A stretch of DNA of 64,000 nucleotides from Streptomyces sp. ITFR-16 (GCF_031844705.1 NZ_CP134610.1:1-64000), one strand, 5' to 3'. Positions 9,425 through 17,910 are shown, numbered from the stretch's first letter. The notes: generated by a model from the letters alone, not told the origin. A program made the numbers and translations.

Positions 9425-9640
9425 ACTTTCGCCGCCTTCCGCAGGACCTCGCGCTCTTCCTCCAGCTCACGGACCTTCTTCCGCAGAGCGGTGTTCTCCG
9501 CCTCCGACACCCCCTGGGGGCGTCGGCCGGCCCCTCCCCCGGGGCCGGCACCGCTTCAGCCGCCCGGACCCAGTTCCGCAGAGTCTCGGGGTTGATCCCC
9601 AAATCGGCAGCGATCCGCCGGATCGTCGTCTCGGGCGGGC
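9421..9640 (-). pseudogene. IS3-family OrfA remnant
   Basis: On the minus strand the segment reads ETTIRRIAADLGINPETLRN and continues, after a frame change in a Pro/Gly-rich linker, into ENTALRKKVRELEEEREVLR. This is the HTH and zipper of the same OrfA type as at 5000-5299. Both ends are missing and OrfB is absent. Confidence 0.75.
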
Positions 9641-9715
9641 CTGGTGGTGAGGCGGCTCGGGCCAGGTGGCTTCGGTGGTGTCGTAGGTCGGCCCGTTCGT
9701 CGGCCCGCAAGGTTC

Positions 9716-10864
9716 CTACAGGAGTGTCAGGTGGGCGTGGGTGCCTCGTTGGGAGCGGGGGGCTGGGGTGGAGTGGGGGACGGGGGCGGGCGTGATGTGG
9801 GTGAGGGCTTGGGTCAGGGAGGTCAGGTCGTGGGGGGTTGTGTGGGGGTGCGGGGAGGCGTGGAGGGCCGTGGTGATGCCCTGGGCGGGGAGGTACAGGG
9901 GCATTTCCTGGGCGACCGTCTTGCGGATGAGGACGCCTCGGGCCCGGAGTTCTCGGCGTAGTTGTGCTGCGGGGATTTCGGTGTGGTGGAAGGCGAGGAC
10001 GGCGGACTGGGTGCGGCCGGGGGCGATGAGTGCGATGCCGGGGATGTGTTCCACGGCTTCGCGGAGGTGGGGGTAGAGGTTGGCGCGTGGTGCGGTCGCT
10101 TCCTTTTCGTGCAGGAGCAGGGCGGTGTTGAGGCCGGCCACGTATGCGCTGTGCGGAGGGTCCGCGGGGGGCTCGTCGTTGAGCGTGGTGCGCAGGCGGG
10201 GGGAGGTGTAGGCGAAGCCGACGGCCGGGGGGCCGCCCAGGAAGCGCCAGCCGTCGCCGGTGAGCAGGTCGGCGTGGATGCGTGCCGCGTCGACGGGCAG
10301 TTGGGCGATGGCGTACGAGACGTCCACGGCGTACAGGCAGCGGTGGGGGGCGAGGAGGTGTCCGATCTTCTCGACCGGGTGGACGATGCCGACGGCGGTG
10401 GGGACGAGCGGCACGCTGACCAGGGCGACGTCGTCGTCGATGTGGGCGGACATCCATTCCAGGTCCAGGTCGCCGGCCGTGTCCAGCGGGATGACGTCGA
10501 GGCGGCAGCGGGTGCGGTCGCGGATCGCGTAGAGGGTGGTGAGGCGGGCGACGTCCTCGTACGGCGTCGTCCAGATCCGGTCGCGCGGGCCGAGGGGCAG
10601 TCGGGTGAGCGTGTCGTGGAAGGCGTCGGCCGCGGCGGTGACGGGGGCGGTGTCGGCTGCGGGTACGGAGAGCAGGGCGCCGAGGCGTTCGTGGATCTCG
10701 GTCCGCGTGATGTGTTCGAGGGATTCCTCGAACTCGTGCGTCCCGTGCTCGTCCTCCCTGCGCAGGGATTCCGTGACGACGGCGCGTACCGCTGCGGGTG
10801 TGTGGCCCGCTGTGGCCGTGTCGAGATGGACCCTTCGTTCACTGTGGGGCGTCTGCACGTTCAC
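9716..10864 (-). CDS. Class-V aminotransferase-fold protein lacking the PLP lysine
   Basis: About 382 residues; the GTG at 10864 lies nine bases after GGGGAGG, another GTG at 10885 is possible. The fold matches fold-type I class-V enzymes (cysteine desulfurase, isopenicillin-N epimerase, EgtE): N-terminal HLDTATAGHTPAAV, HIDDDVALVSVPLVPTAVG, and YAVDVSYAIAQLPVDA with the cofactor-binding Asp. At the place of the usual T-G-x-H-K-x-x-x-G-P the sequence is TGDGWRFLGGPPAVGFAY, so His-Lys reads Trp-Arg. Without the Schiff-base lysine normal PLP catalysis should fail; it may bind a ligand only or use another chemistry. It is divergent to the secreted peptide, carrier protein and NRPS-like genes and shares TTGGCAA sites with them, so it likely belongs to the same locus. 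Confidence 0.75.
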   Translation of the reverse strand: MNVQTPHSERRVHLDTATAGHTPAAVRAVVTESLRREDEHGTHEFEESLEHITRTEIHERLGALLSVPAADTAPVTAAADAFHDTLTRLPLGPRDRIWTTPYEDVARLTTLYAIRDRTRCRLDVIPLDTAGDLDLEWMSAHIDDDVALVSVPLVPTAVGIVHPVEKIGHLLAPHRCLYAVDVSYAIAQLPVDAARIHADLLTGDGWRFLGGPPAVGFAYTSPRLRTTLNDEPPADPPHSAYVAGLNTALLLHEKEATAPRANLYPHLREAVEHIPGIALIAPGRTQSAVLAFHHTEIPAAQLRRELRARGVLIRKTVAQEMPLYLPAQGITTALHASPHPHTTPHDLTSLTQALTHITPAPVPHSTPAPRSQRGTHAHLTLL

Positions 10865-10918
10865 TTCCGGGGCCTCCCCCCCCACTGTCGGGGAACTGTG
10901 CCAGGTAATTGCCTACCT

Positions 10919-10938
10919 CTTGGCAATATGTTGCCCAA
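10919..10938. promoter_or_regulatory. Probable operator, TTGGCAA-N4-TTGCCCAA
   Basis: An imperfect palindrome: TTGGCAA at 10920-10926, TATG spacer, TTGCCCAA at 10931-10938. A further TTGGCAA half-site follows at 10951-10957. It lies about 55 bases upstream of the aminotransferase-fold gene start (minus strand) and matches the palindrome at 12586-12605 in front of the NRPS-like gene. The shared spacer TAT(G/C) strengthens the case for one regulator binding both. The regulator is not identifiable here. Confidence 0.55.
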
Positions 10939-11036
10939 CGGCATGAGGATTTGGCAATGCCCGCTCCAGCGATATTCGAGTCGGGGCGGCGGGCGTGGGG
11001 GCGATATCCAGTTCCTCTGGCTCATCTCTCCAGTGT

Positions 11037-11053
11037 TTGCCAAGCGTTGCCAA
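11037..11053. promoter_or_regulatory. Tandem TTGCCAA direct repeats with a 10-bp period
   Basis: TTGCCAA occurs at 11037-11043 and again at 11047-11053, exactly one helical turn apart. Two more half-sites, TTGCCAG at 11203-11209 and TTGCCAA at 11226-11232, lead up to the secreted-peptide gene, the last ending 37 bases before its ATG. The cluster suggests an activator or repressor that binds as a dimer on one DNA face. Confidence 0.5.
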
Positions 11054-11268
11054 ATCCGACAAAGCTTCGCCGGCTGATGTGTAGGCGCAGGTCAGGGAGG
11101 TGATGCCGGGTCAGGGGTCCGGGGTTCTTCCGCCTCGCGCGCGCGAGCTTCTCTTTTCTCGACTCATTTCCGAGCGGATTCCGAGTGAATCCCTAGGCGG
11201 TGTTGCCAGTCTTCTGGACAAGAAGTTGCCAACGCGGCACACAAAACTTGTCACAGAGGAGTTCCGCC

Positions 11269-11499
11269 ATGACGAACATCGCCCGCATCCTCGTCAGCAC
11301 CGCCGCCGTCGCCTCCGCCGTTCTCACCTCGGCGGGGATCGGCGCCGCGGACGACGGCATCGGCTGGCCCCGTACCGCCGCCGGCTCCACGCATGTCTCC
11401 GCCGACGGCATCGGCTGGCCGGTGGCTCCGAAGGGCGACACCGTCCGGCCCGTCGCGCCGCAGGGCGACATCGGCTGGCCGGTCGCCCCCACCGCCTGA
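11269..11499 (+). CDS. Small secreted peptide with DGIGWP repeats
   Basis: 76 residues from ATG at 11269, preceded by AGAGGAG. Residues 1-27 form a signal peptide (TNIARILVSTAAVASAVLTSAGIGAA). The exported part of about 50 residues consists of three related units: DDGIGWPRTA, ADGIGWPVAPKG and GDIGWPVAPTA, plus a degenerate GDTVRPVAPQG between them. It has no Cys and is rich in Gly, Pro and Ala. It sits in front of a carrier protein and an NRPS-like gene, and divergent to the aminotransferase-fold gene. The repeats suggest a binding or self-assembly function, or a ribosomal precursor cut into similar pieces; I do not know a characterised family. A second exported repeat peptide with a different unit is encoded at 56071-56301. 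Confidence 0.75.
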   Translation: MTNIARILVSTAAVASAVLTSAGIGAADDGIGWPRTAAGSTHVSADGIGWPVAPKGDTVRPVAPQGDIGWPVAPTA

Positions 11500-11631
11500 C
11501 CGGCTCCCGGCTCGTCACCGGCCCGAGCGCCTGTCCATGGCGGCTCGAGCGGGACACGACACCGTGGCGTACGTGCGCACGCAGGCTCGCGCGCCGCCTG
11601 ATCGTCCCGGCAGCCGGAAGGAAGTCCGCCC

Positions 11632-11952
11632 ATGGCACAGACACCGTGGAACGCGAGGTTCGAGACCATTCTCCGGCAGGGCCTCCCCGGTCTGGCCAAG
11701 GGGAAGGCGCCCGACGCCGATGTCCCGATGGAGCACTACGGGCTCGACTCCATGGCCCTCATCGGCATCGTCAGCGCGCTGCAGTCGGCGTACGGCGTCA
11801 GCCTCGCCGGTCAGGTCGTCGTACCGGTGCGCACGCTCACGGCGGGGCACTTGTGGGGCATCGTCTCCGCCGCGCTCCAGCCTTCGTGGGACGCCGGCCG
11901 GGAGCCGTTCGGTACGGCTTCGCGTGGCCGGACCCCCTGGGCCATCGCCTGA
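11632..11952 (+). CDS. Free-standing acyl/peptidyl carrier protein
   Basis: 106 residues from ATG at 11632 with GGAAGG upstream. The phosphopantetheine attachment motif is GLDSMALIGIVSALQ near residue 40, with the Ser intact. The rest follows the four-helix carrier fold, and a flexible tail (TASRGRTPWAIA) follows the last helix. It lies between the secreted GWP-repeat peptide and the 1758-aa NRPS-like gene, so it probably presents an acyl or aminoacyl group in that pathway. It would need activation by a PPTase such as the Sfp-type enzyme at 19360-20187. Confidence 0.85.
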   Translation: MAQTPWNARFETILRQGLPGLAKGKAPDADVPMEHYGLDSMALIGIVSALQSAYGVSLAGQVVVPVRTLTAGHLWGIVSAALQPSWDAGREPFGTASRGRTPWAIA

Positions 11953-11997
11953 GTTCTCTTTCCGGGGCGTCGGCCGATTGACCCTCGCAGCAACCGA

Positions 11998-12034
11998 GAA
12001 GCCTCCTCCGCTCACCGAGCGCCGCGGGGGCTTC
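11998..12034. terminator. Possible terminator after the carrier-protein gene
   Basis: GAAGCCTCC at 11998-12006 can pair with GGGGGCTTC at 12026-12034 (9 bp with one G-T pair). It is placed shortly after the carrier-protein stop. There is no T-run, as is usual in Streptomyces. Confidence 0.45.
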
Positions 12035-12149
12035 GGTCATGTCCGGGGGTCCTGCCTCCATCCGGTGGTTGTCAGTGGCCAGCGAGGAAGGACCCGGCGA
12101 TGAACGCACGGCAGGAGACCCGGACGGCAGCCCCGCACCGAGTGGTGAT

Positions 12150-12281
12150 TCTGGGGTGATCGCCACCGTGACCTTCGACTTCGACGCCGAAGGCCGTATC
12201 ACCGCCATCCACAATGTGGCCAACCCGGACAAGCTCGGGGCCGTGGCCGGCGGTACGGCCTACGACGTCGGGGCGCGGTAG
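12150..12281 (+). pseudogene. C-terminal remnant of an ECF sigma factor (SigJ-like)
   Basis: The frame GVIATVTFDFDAEGRITAIH and the following VANPDKL to the stop at 12281 match the very end of ECF sigma factors with a SnoaL-like C-terminal domain. The sigma2 and sigma4 regions are missing: in front lies only non-coding DNA, and the short open frame from 12039 does not add sigma sequence. A remnant left by a deletion next to the NRPS-like gene is the simplest reading. Confidence 0.6.
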
Positions 12282-12299
12282 CGGAGGCGTGGACACCGG

Positions 12300-12329
12300 C
12301 AGCCCGCCCGGGCAGGACCGGGCGGGCTG
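12300..12329. terminator. Strong hairpin terminator
   Basis: Perfect 12-bp stem, CAGCCCGCCCGG at 12300-12311 with CCGGGCGGGCTG at 12318-12329 and a 6-base loop. It closes the sigma-factor remnant and separates it from the NRPS-like gene. Confidence 0.7.
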
Positions 12330-12585
12330 TGGAGGGGGGACCTCCGGCCGGTTTTCACAACCGTGTGTCGCATCACCGAGGATGCCAGGGGTGGGCAGGA
12401 GCACGGCCACAGAGCCGCTGGAGCCGGTCGGTTGAGTGGCCGGGGGTGGCGCTGCTCTCCGTCTCTCCGTGCCGGTTCTGGCAACATCCGGGTGTCCGCG
12501 GGGCCTTGGGGCCGATGTGGCGACCTGCGGTTATGGCGGGGCTCCAGTGGCTCAGGAGAATCCTTCGAGCCTTTGCTGCCAACGT

Positions 12586-12605
12586 CTTGGCAATATCTTG
12601 CCAAG
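12586..12605. promoter_or_regulatory. Perfect 20-bp palindromic operator before the NRPS-like gene
   Basis: CTTGGCAA at 12586-12593, TATC spacer, TTGCCAAG at 12598-12605. A half-site TGCCAA precedes it at 12577, and TGGCAA occurs near 12479. It lies 28 bases upstream of the NRPS-like ATG and 15 bases before the GAAGGAG ribosome binding site, so a protein bound here would touch the promoter or the 5' leader. Confidence 0.65.
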
Positions 12606-12633
12606 GCGGAAGCCGCTGTCGAAGGAGCTCTCC

Positions 12634-15600
12634 ATGACGTCCCTCTCCGGTCTCATCGAGCAGCAGGTCGCCGCACGGCCCGACGCGGTCGCCGTGCACG
12701 CCCCCGGCCACGAAGGCGGCACGGCCTCCTCCCTGACCTACCGTGAGCTGAGCCGTGCGGCCAACCGGCTGGCCCGGCTTCTCGCGGCGCGCGGCATCGG
12801 CTCCGGCGACCGGGTGGTGACGAGTCTGCGTCCCGGGCCGCTGCTCGTGACGGCGCTGCTCGCCGTGTTGCGGGCCGGGGCGGCGTATGTGGCGCTCGAT
12901 CCGGCCGATCCCGTGGGGCACCGCCGGCGGATCGTGAGCGACAGTGCCGCCCGCGCCGTGCTGACGGAGAACGAGGGGACCCCGGACTACGCGGATCTGG
13001 GCGCCGCCCTGCTCCCTCTGGACGCGGCGGCCGCCGAGATCTCCCGGTACGACGGCGAACTGCCCGACGGCGTTGCGTACTCCGAGGACGACACCGCGTA
13101 CGTCTGCTACACCCCGGGCACCGATGCCACCCCCGAGGGTGTCGTCGTCGCGCACCGCGCGCTGGACGCGCTGGTGCGGTCCGGTGCGCCGGTCCGGCCG
13201 GGCGCCGACGACGTGGTCGCGCAGGTCGCGGGCCCCGCCTCCGCCTCGGCCGCGTTCGAGATCTGGGCGACGCTGGCCGCCGGTGCACGGCTGGTCGTCC
13301 TGTCGGGCGCGGCCGTCGCGGGTCCGGAGCGGCTGCGGCGCGCCCTGGTCGAGCACGGGGTCACGGTCGCGCTGCTGACGAGTGCGCGGTTCCACCGGAT
13401 CGTCCGCGACCGTCCGGCCGCGTTCGCGTCGCTGCGGGTGCTGCTCGTCGGTGGCGGGAGCTGTGATCCGCACCGGGTGCGGCAGGTTCTGCGGGCGGGG
13501 CCGCCGAGGCGGCTGCTGTATGTGTACGGGACGGCGGAGACGGCCGCGTTCGCGCTGTGCCACGAGATCACCGAGGCTCCGGAGACCGGCGGGGCCGTTC
13601 CTGTCGGGCGGCCGGTCGGGTCCACGGCCGCCGTGGTCGTCGGTGCGGACGGGATGCCGGCGGCCCCGGGCACGGTCGGGGAGCTGCTGCTGGGCGGGCC
13701 CGGTCTCGCGGACGGTTATCTGGGGCGGCCGGAGCTGACGGCCCGTCGTTTCGTCGAGGACCGGTTCACCGGTGTGGGCGGGCGGCTGTTGCGTACCGGG
13801 GACAAGGTGCTGCTGCGTACGGACGGGGCGCTGGAGTACGCGGGCCGGGTCGACGGGTATGTGACGCTGCACGGTCTGCGGGCGGAGCTGCACGGGATCG
13901 AGTCCGTGCTGACCGCCCATCCGGCCGTTTCGGAGGCCGTGGTGACGGTCCATACGGACGCGGACGGGGAGCGGTATCTCGTGGGGCACGTGGTGCCGGA
14001 CGGTGCCGCTCCCGCCGCCGACGGGCGGGCGCTGACCGAGGGGTGGCGGGAGATCCATGAGGCGCTGCACAGTGCCGCCCCGGCCGGCGGGCCCGAGGCC
14101 GCGTATCTTCCCGGGGACGAGCTGGGTGAGTGGCGCCGGGCGACCGTGCGGCGGGTGCGGGAGCTGGGGCGGCGGCGGGTCCTGGAGATCGGGGCGGGCT
14201 CGGGGCTGCTGATGGCGGAGCTGGCCCGGGACGAGGAGTGCGAGGAGTACTGGGCGACCGACTTCTCCCGTACGGCTGTCGAGGCGCTGGGCGCCCTGGT
14301 CCGCGAGGACGCGGTGCTGCGGGGCAGGGTGCGGGTCGGGCGGCGCGACGCGGACGACACCGACGGGCTGCCCGTGGGGCACTTCGACACGGTCGTCGTC
14401 AACTCCGTGGCCCAGTACTTCCCCGGCCCGGACCATCTGCGCACCGTGGTCGAGCGGGTGCTGCCGCTGCTGGCGCCGGGCGGTTCGGTGCTGCTGGGCG
14501 ATCTGCGCAATCTCGATCTGGCGCGCGCCCGGCTGACCGGTGCCGAGCTGGCCGGTGGTGCGGCGGGCCGGGACGTCGAGGAGGTGCGCGAGGCCGTCGC
14601 GGACCGCGCGGCGCGGGAGACCGAGCTGCTGCTGTCCCCGGCGCTGTTCGCCGCTCTCGCCCGTGAACTGCCCGCGGTGCGTGCCGTGGACGTACGGGTG
14701 CGGCGCGGCGTGCACCACAACGAGCCGGTCCGTTTCCGCTATGACGTCGTGCTGTCGACGGCCGCGCCCGCCGCCGATCTGTCGGAGGTGCCCGCGCTGG
14801 TGTGGGGCGGGACGGTGACCGGCACGGACGACATCGAGAAGGTGCTGGACGCGGACCGGCCGGCCGCGCTGCGTCTGTCGGGGGTGCCGAACCGCCGGGT
14901 GTACGGGGCGTACCGGGCGATGCGTCTGCTGGACGAGCCGGGGGCGGGGGTTGCCGGGGTGGCCGAGGCGGTGGCGGCGCTGGACGAGGCGGGGCCCGCG
15001 CCGGATCCGGAGGAGTGGTGTGCGGCCGGGGAGCGGCTGGGTTACCGGGCGCTGCCGACGTGGTCGCCGGGCGCGCCGGACTCGCTGGACATCGTGTACG
15101 TGGATGAGGCGGCGCTGCCGTCCGACGGGCCGCTGACCGGTGTGTTCGTGTCCTCGCCGGTTCCGGACGGGCCGGTAGCCAATGTGCCTGTGGCCTTCGA
15201 CCGGGCGGTGGCCCTGGATGTGGTGCTGCGCGGGTATCTGCGTCAGCGGCTGCCCGACGGGCTGGTTCCCGCCGCGCTGGTGGTCCACCGGGAGCTGCCG
15301 TTGGACGGTGACGGGCTGGTGGACCGTGCGGCTCTGTCCGCCCCTCGGCCGGAGGCGGCCGGGCCGGGCACGCCGCCGGGCACGCCGCTCCAGGAGATCG
15401 TGCGGGATCTGTTCGCGGAGGTGCTGGGGCTGCCGCGGCGGCTGATCGACGCGGACTGCGACTTCTTCCGGGTCGGTGGGCATTCGCTGGCCGCGGTGCG
15501 GTTGCTGGGGCGGTTGCGCGAGACGCTGGGCACCGGTCCGGGCAGCCCGGCCGCTCTGCGCGAGGCGCCGACGCCGGCCGCGCTGGCCGCGCTGCTGAGC

Positions 15601-17910
15601 GAGGCGCCGGCGGCGGCGATCGGGCCCGGTACGGCCGGTACGGACAGTGTCGTGCTGGCGCTGCGGCTGCGCGGGGCGCTGGACGTACGTGTCCTGGACG
15701 AGACGCTTGCCGTGCTGGGGCGGCGGCACGAGGTGCTGCGCAACTCCCGGGTGGGCACGGCGGGGACGCGGCTGCGGTCGCTGGCTCCGGACGACCATCT
15801 CCTGGAGCTGGCGCTGCCCGCCACCGATGTGGACCTGTGGTCGCAGCTGCCGCTGGCCGCCGAGCTGGCCCGGGTGCACCGGACGCTGGCGGGCGGCGAT
15901 GTCCCCGCAGCGTCGCGGGAGCTGGTGCGGTACGCGCCGCGCTCGCCGTACGGGGACGCGGCGCTGACGCAGCTGCCGGGCAGCGGGCCCCGGGCGTTCG
16001 ACACGGCTCCGGGCCGTCTGGAGCTCGACCTGGACGAGGCGCTGCACGCGCGGCTGACCCGGTTCGCGGCCGCGCAGGGTGCCACGGTGTTCATGGTGGT
16101 GCACGCGGCGGTGACCGCGCTGCTCGGCCGGCTGGGGACGGCGGGCGGGATCACGGTGGCCGCGCCGGTGCCGGCCCGCGACAACGAGGGTCTGCGGGGT
16201 GCGGTCGGGGCGTACGGGAGGGTGCTGGCGCTGACCGTGGACGCGTCGGGTGATCCGGCGTTCAGTGAGCTGGTGCGCCGGGCGCGGGAGCAGGATGTGG
16301 CCGCGTACCGGAGCGGTGGGGCGCCGCTGGCGGGGACGGGGGGTGTGGCGCTGACGGTGTTGCAGGAGACGGTCGGGCAATTCGCGGCGGGCGGGGTTAC
16401 GGTGCTGCCGCAGCGGCCGGGGCTGCCGTTGCCCGCGACCGATGTGGGGTTCACCCTGACGGAGCGGCAGACACCGGAGGGTGCGCCGGCGGGGATCGCG
16501 CTGACGACGACGTACCGGCACGAGACGGTCGGTGAGACGGTGGCCGCGACGCTGACCGGGCAGTTGACCGCCCTGCTGGCGGCGGCGCTCGACCGCCCGG
16601 AGACGGTGCTGAGCGAGCTGTTGCCGGACGGGCGCAGCAAGGCGTGGGACGGGGTGTGGGAGAGCAGCCGTCATGTGTTGCCGGCGGCGACGGTGGCGGA
16701 GTTGTTCGAGGCCCGGGTGCGGCGGGCGCCGAAGGCTCCGGCGCTGTCGGGCATGGACTACGCGGAGCTGGATTCCCGCTCGGATCTGCTGGCGCATGCG
16801 CTGGTGGCGCACGGGGCGGGGCCCGGGGCGACGGTGCTGACGGCGTTGTCGTCGCCGACGGCGTTCGCGGTGGCCGCGCTGGCGGTCGTGAAGACGGGGG
16901 CGGCGTGTCTGCCGGCCGACCCGGGGCAGAAGCTGCCCGGTTCGGTGCGGCCGGTGGCGTTGCTGCTCGACGAGACGGCCGATCTGCTGTTGCCTCAGGT
17001 GCCGGGTGCGGCGCGGCTGGTGCGGGACGAGGCGGCGGATCTGCTGCCGTCGGACGGCCGGTGGCCGTTGCGGGATGCCGACCGTACGCGTCCGCTGAGC
17101 GCGGGTGATCCGGTGTTGTGGGCGTTGGGCGAGGACGGGGCGACGGTGGTGGGCAGCGGCCCGGTGGTGGCGGCGACGCTGGCCGAGCCGGTGGACGCGG
17201 CGTGGCTGGTGCGGGGTTATCCGGACGCGGATGCGGCGATCGGGCTGCTGGGTGCGCTGGTGCGGGGTGTGCAGGTGCATGTGCCGGATCTTTCGCTGCG
17301 GCACGCGGTGCCGCAGGAGATCCTGCGGTGGCTGCGCGACCGCGATGCGCGGGCGCTGCTCGGTGGCAGTGACGAGGTGCTGGTCGCTCTGGTGGCGCTC
17401 GCCCGTGAGGAGGGCATGTCGCTGATCACCAGTGGGGGCTGGGCGGAGGGGCATCTCGTGGTCGAGCACCGGAGTACGGGGGTGGCCCGGCCGGCGCCGG
17501 GCTACCGGGCCTATGTCCTGGACGCGCAGCTGCGGCCGGTGGCTTCGGGCGGTGTCGGTGCGCTGTATGTGGCGGGGGCGGGGGTGGCTCTCGGCTATGC
17601 CGGCGCGCCTGCCGCGACGGGTGAGCGCTTCCTGCCGGACCCGTTCGACACGACGTCGGGCGCCACCGCCCGCATGTGGCGGACGGGCCGGGCGGCCCGG
17701 ATGGGTGCGGACGGCAGCCTGACGGTCCTTGAGGGGCCGGCCCCGGACGACCCGTTCGCCGACGCGCTGGCCACGTTCGTCGTGGCGGGCGACGCGGCGG
17801 GCCGCCGCGCGCTGTGGCCGGCGTCGGCGCCGGTGCCGGAGGGGTGGTCGGAGATCCATGCGGAGGGCCGGTACGAGTTGTGCTTGGACCACTTGGACGA
17901 GGGGCGGTGA
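12634..17910 (+). CDS. NRPS-like protein (A*-MT-T-C*-A*) with degenerate adenylation domains
   Basis: 1758 residues; ATG at 12634 follows GAAGGAG. Order: A-like domain (about 5-480) interrupted between A8 and A10 by an N-methyltransferase domain (about 480-800; VLEIGAGSGLLMAEL near 515 is a complete SAM motif). The A-domain end follows, then a carrier domain with intact Ser (FFRVGGHSLAAV, near 947), a shortened C-like domain (about 975-1330) without HHxxxDG, and a second A-like domain truncated after A7. In the first A domain core A3 reads YTPGTDATPEGV instead of TSGSTGxPKG, the substrate Asp (FDxS) reads Ala, and the A10 Lys reads Leu (LPLDGDGLVDR). Amino-acid activation is therefore doubtful, while methylation and the carrier look functional. 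The frame is uninterrupted over 5.3 kb with normal codon bias, which argues against simple decay. It may work with the carrier protein at 11632. Confidence 0.85.
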   Translation: MTSLSGLIEQQVAARPDAVAVHAPGHEGGTASSLTYRELSRAANRLARLLAARGIGSGDRVVTSLRPGPLLVTALLAVLRAGAAYVALDPADPVGHRRRIVSDSAARAVLTENEGTPDYADLGAALLPLDAAAAEISRYDGELPDGVAYSEDDTAYVCYTPGTDATPEGVVVAHRALDALVRSGAPVRPGADDVVAQVAGPASASAAFEIWATLAAGARLVVLSGAAVAGPERLRRALVEHGVTVALLTSARFHRIVRDRPAAFASLRVLLVGGGSCDPHRVRQVLRAGPPRRLLYVYGTAETAAFALCHEITEAPETGGAVPVGRPVGSTAAVVVGADGMPAAPGTVGELLLGGPGLADGYLGRPELTARRFVEDRFTGVGGRLLRTGDKVLLRTDGALEYAGRVDGYVTLHGLRAELHGIESVLTAHPAVSEAVVTVHTDADGERYLVGHVVPDGAAPAADGRALTEGWREIHEALHSAAPAGGPEAAYLPGDELGEWRRATVRRVRELGRRRVLEIGAGSGLLMAELARDEECEEYWATDFSRTAVEALGALVREDAVLRGRVRVGRRDADDTDGLPVGHFDTVVVNSVAQYFPGPDHLRTVVERVLPLLAPGGSVLLGDLRNLDLARARLTGAELAGGAAGRDVEEVREAVADRAARETELLLSPALFAALARELPAVRAVDVRVRRGVHHNEPVRFRYDVVLSTAAPAADLSEVPALVWGGTVTGTDDIEKVLDADRPAALRLSGVPNRRVYGAYRAMRLLDEPGAGVAGVAEAVAALDEAGPAPDPEEWCAAGERLGYRALPTWSPGAPDSLDIVYVDEAALPSDGPLTGVFVSSPVPDGPVANVPVAFDRAVALDVVLRGYLRQRLPDGLVPAALVVHRELPLDGDGLVDRAALSAPRPEAAGPGTPPGTPLQEIVRDLFAEVLGLPRRLIDADCDFFRVGGHSLAAVRLLGRLRETLGTGPGSPAALREAPTPAALAALLSEAPAAAIGPGTAGTDSVVLALRLRGALDVRVLDETLAVLGRRHEVLRNSRVGTAGTRLRSLAPDDHLLELALPATDVDLWSQLPLAAELARVHRTLAGGDVPAASRELVRYAPRSPYGDAALTQLPGSGPRAFDTAPGRLELDLDEALHARLTRFAAAQGATVFMVVHAAVTALLGRLGTAGGITVAAPVPARDNEGLRGAVGAYGRVLALTVDASGDPAFSELVRRAREQDVAAYRSGGAPLAGTGGVALTVLQETVGQFAAGGVTVLPQRPGLPLPATDVGFTLTERQTPEGAPAGIALTTTYRHETVGETVAATLTGQLTALLAAALDRPETVLSELLPDGRSKAWDGVWESSRHVLPAATVAELFEARVRRAPKAPALSGMDYAELDSRSDLLAHALVAHGAGPGATVLTALSSPTAFAVAALAVVKTGAACLPADPGQKLPGSVRPVALLLDETADLLLPQVPGAARLVRDEAADLLPSDGRWPLRDADRTRPLSAGDPVLWALGEDGATVVGSGPVVAATLAEPVDAAWLVRGYPDADAAIGLLGALVRGVQVHVPDLSLRHAVPQEILRWLRDRDARALLGGSDEVLVALVALAREEGMSLITSGGWAEGHLVVEHRSTGVARPAPGYRAYVLDAQLRPVASGGVGALYVAGAGVALGYAGAPAATGERFLPDPFDTTSGATARMWRTGRAARMGADGSLTVLEGPAPDDPFADALATFVVAGDAAGRRALWPASAPVPEGWSEIHAEGRYELCLDHLDEGR

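Noticed and set aside
8808..10457. 549-residue minus-strand frame containing IS3 OrfA residues
   Set aside because: The OrfA part is a remnant; the rest is an off-frame reading of the aminotransferase-fold gene.
11269..11499. Lanthipeptide or lasso precursor
   Set aside because: No Cys for thioether rings, and no LanM/LanB-C or lasso cyclase genes are in the window; the signal peptide fits normal export.
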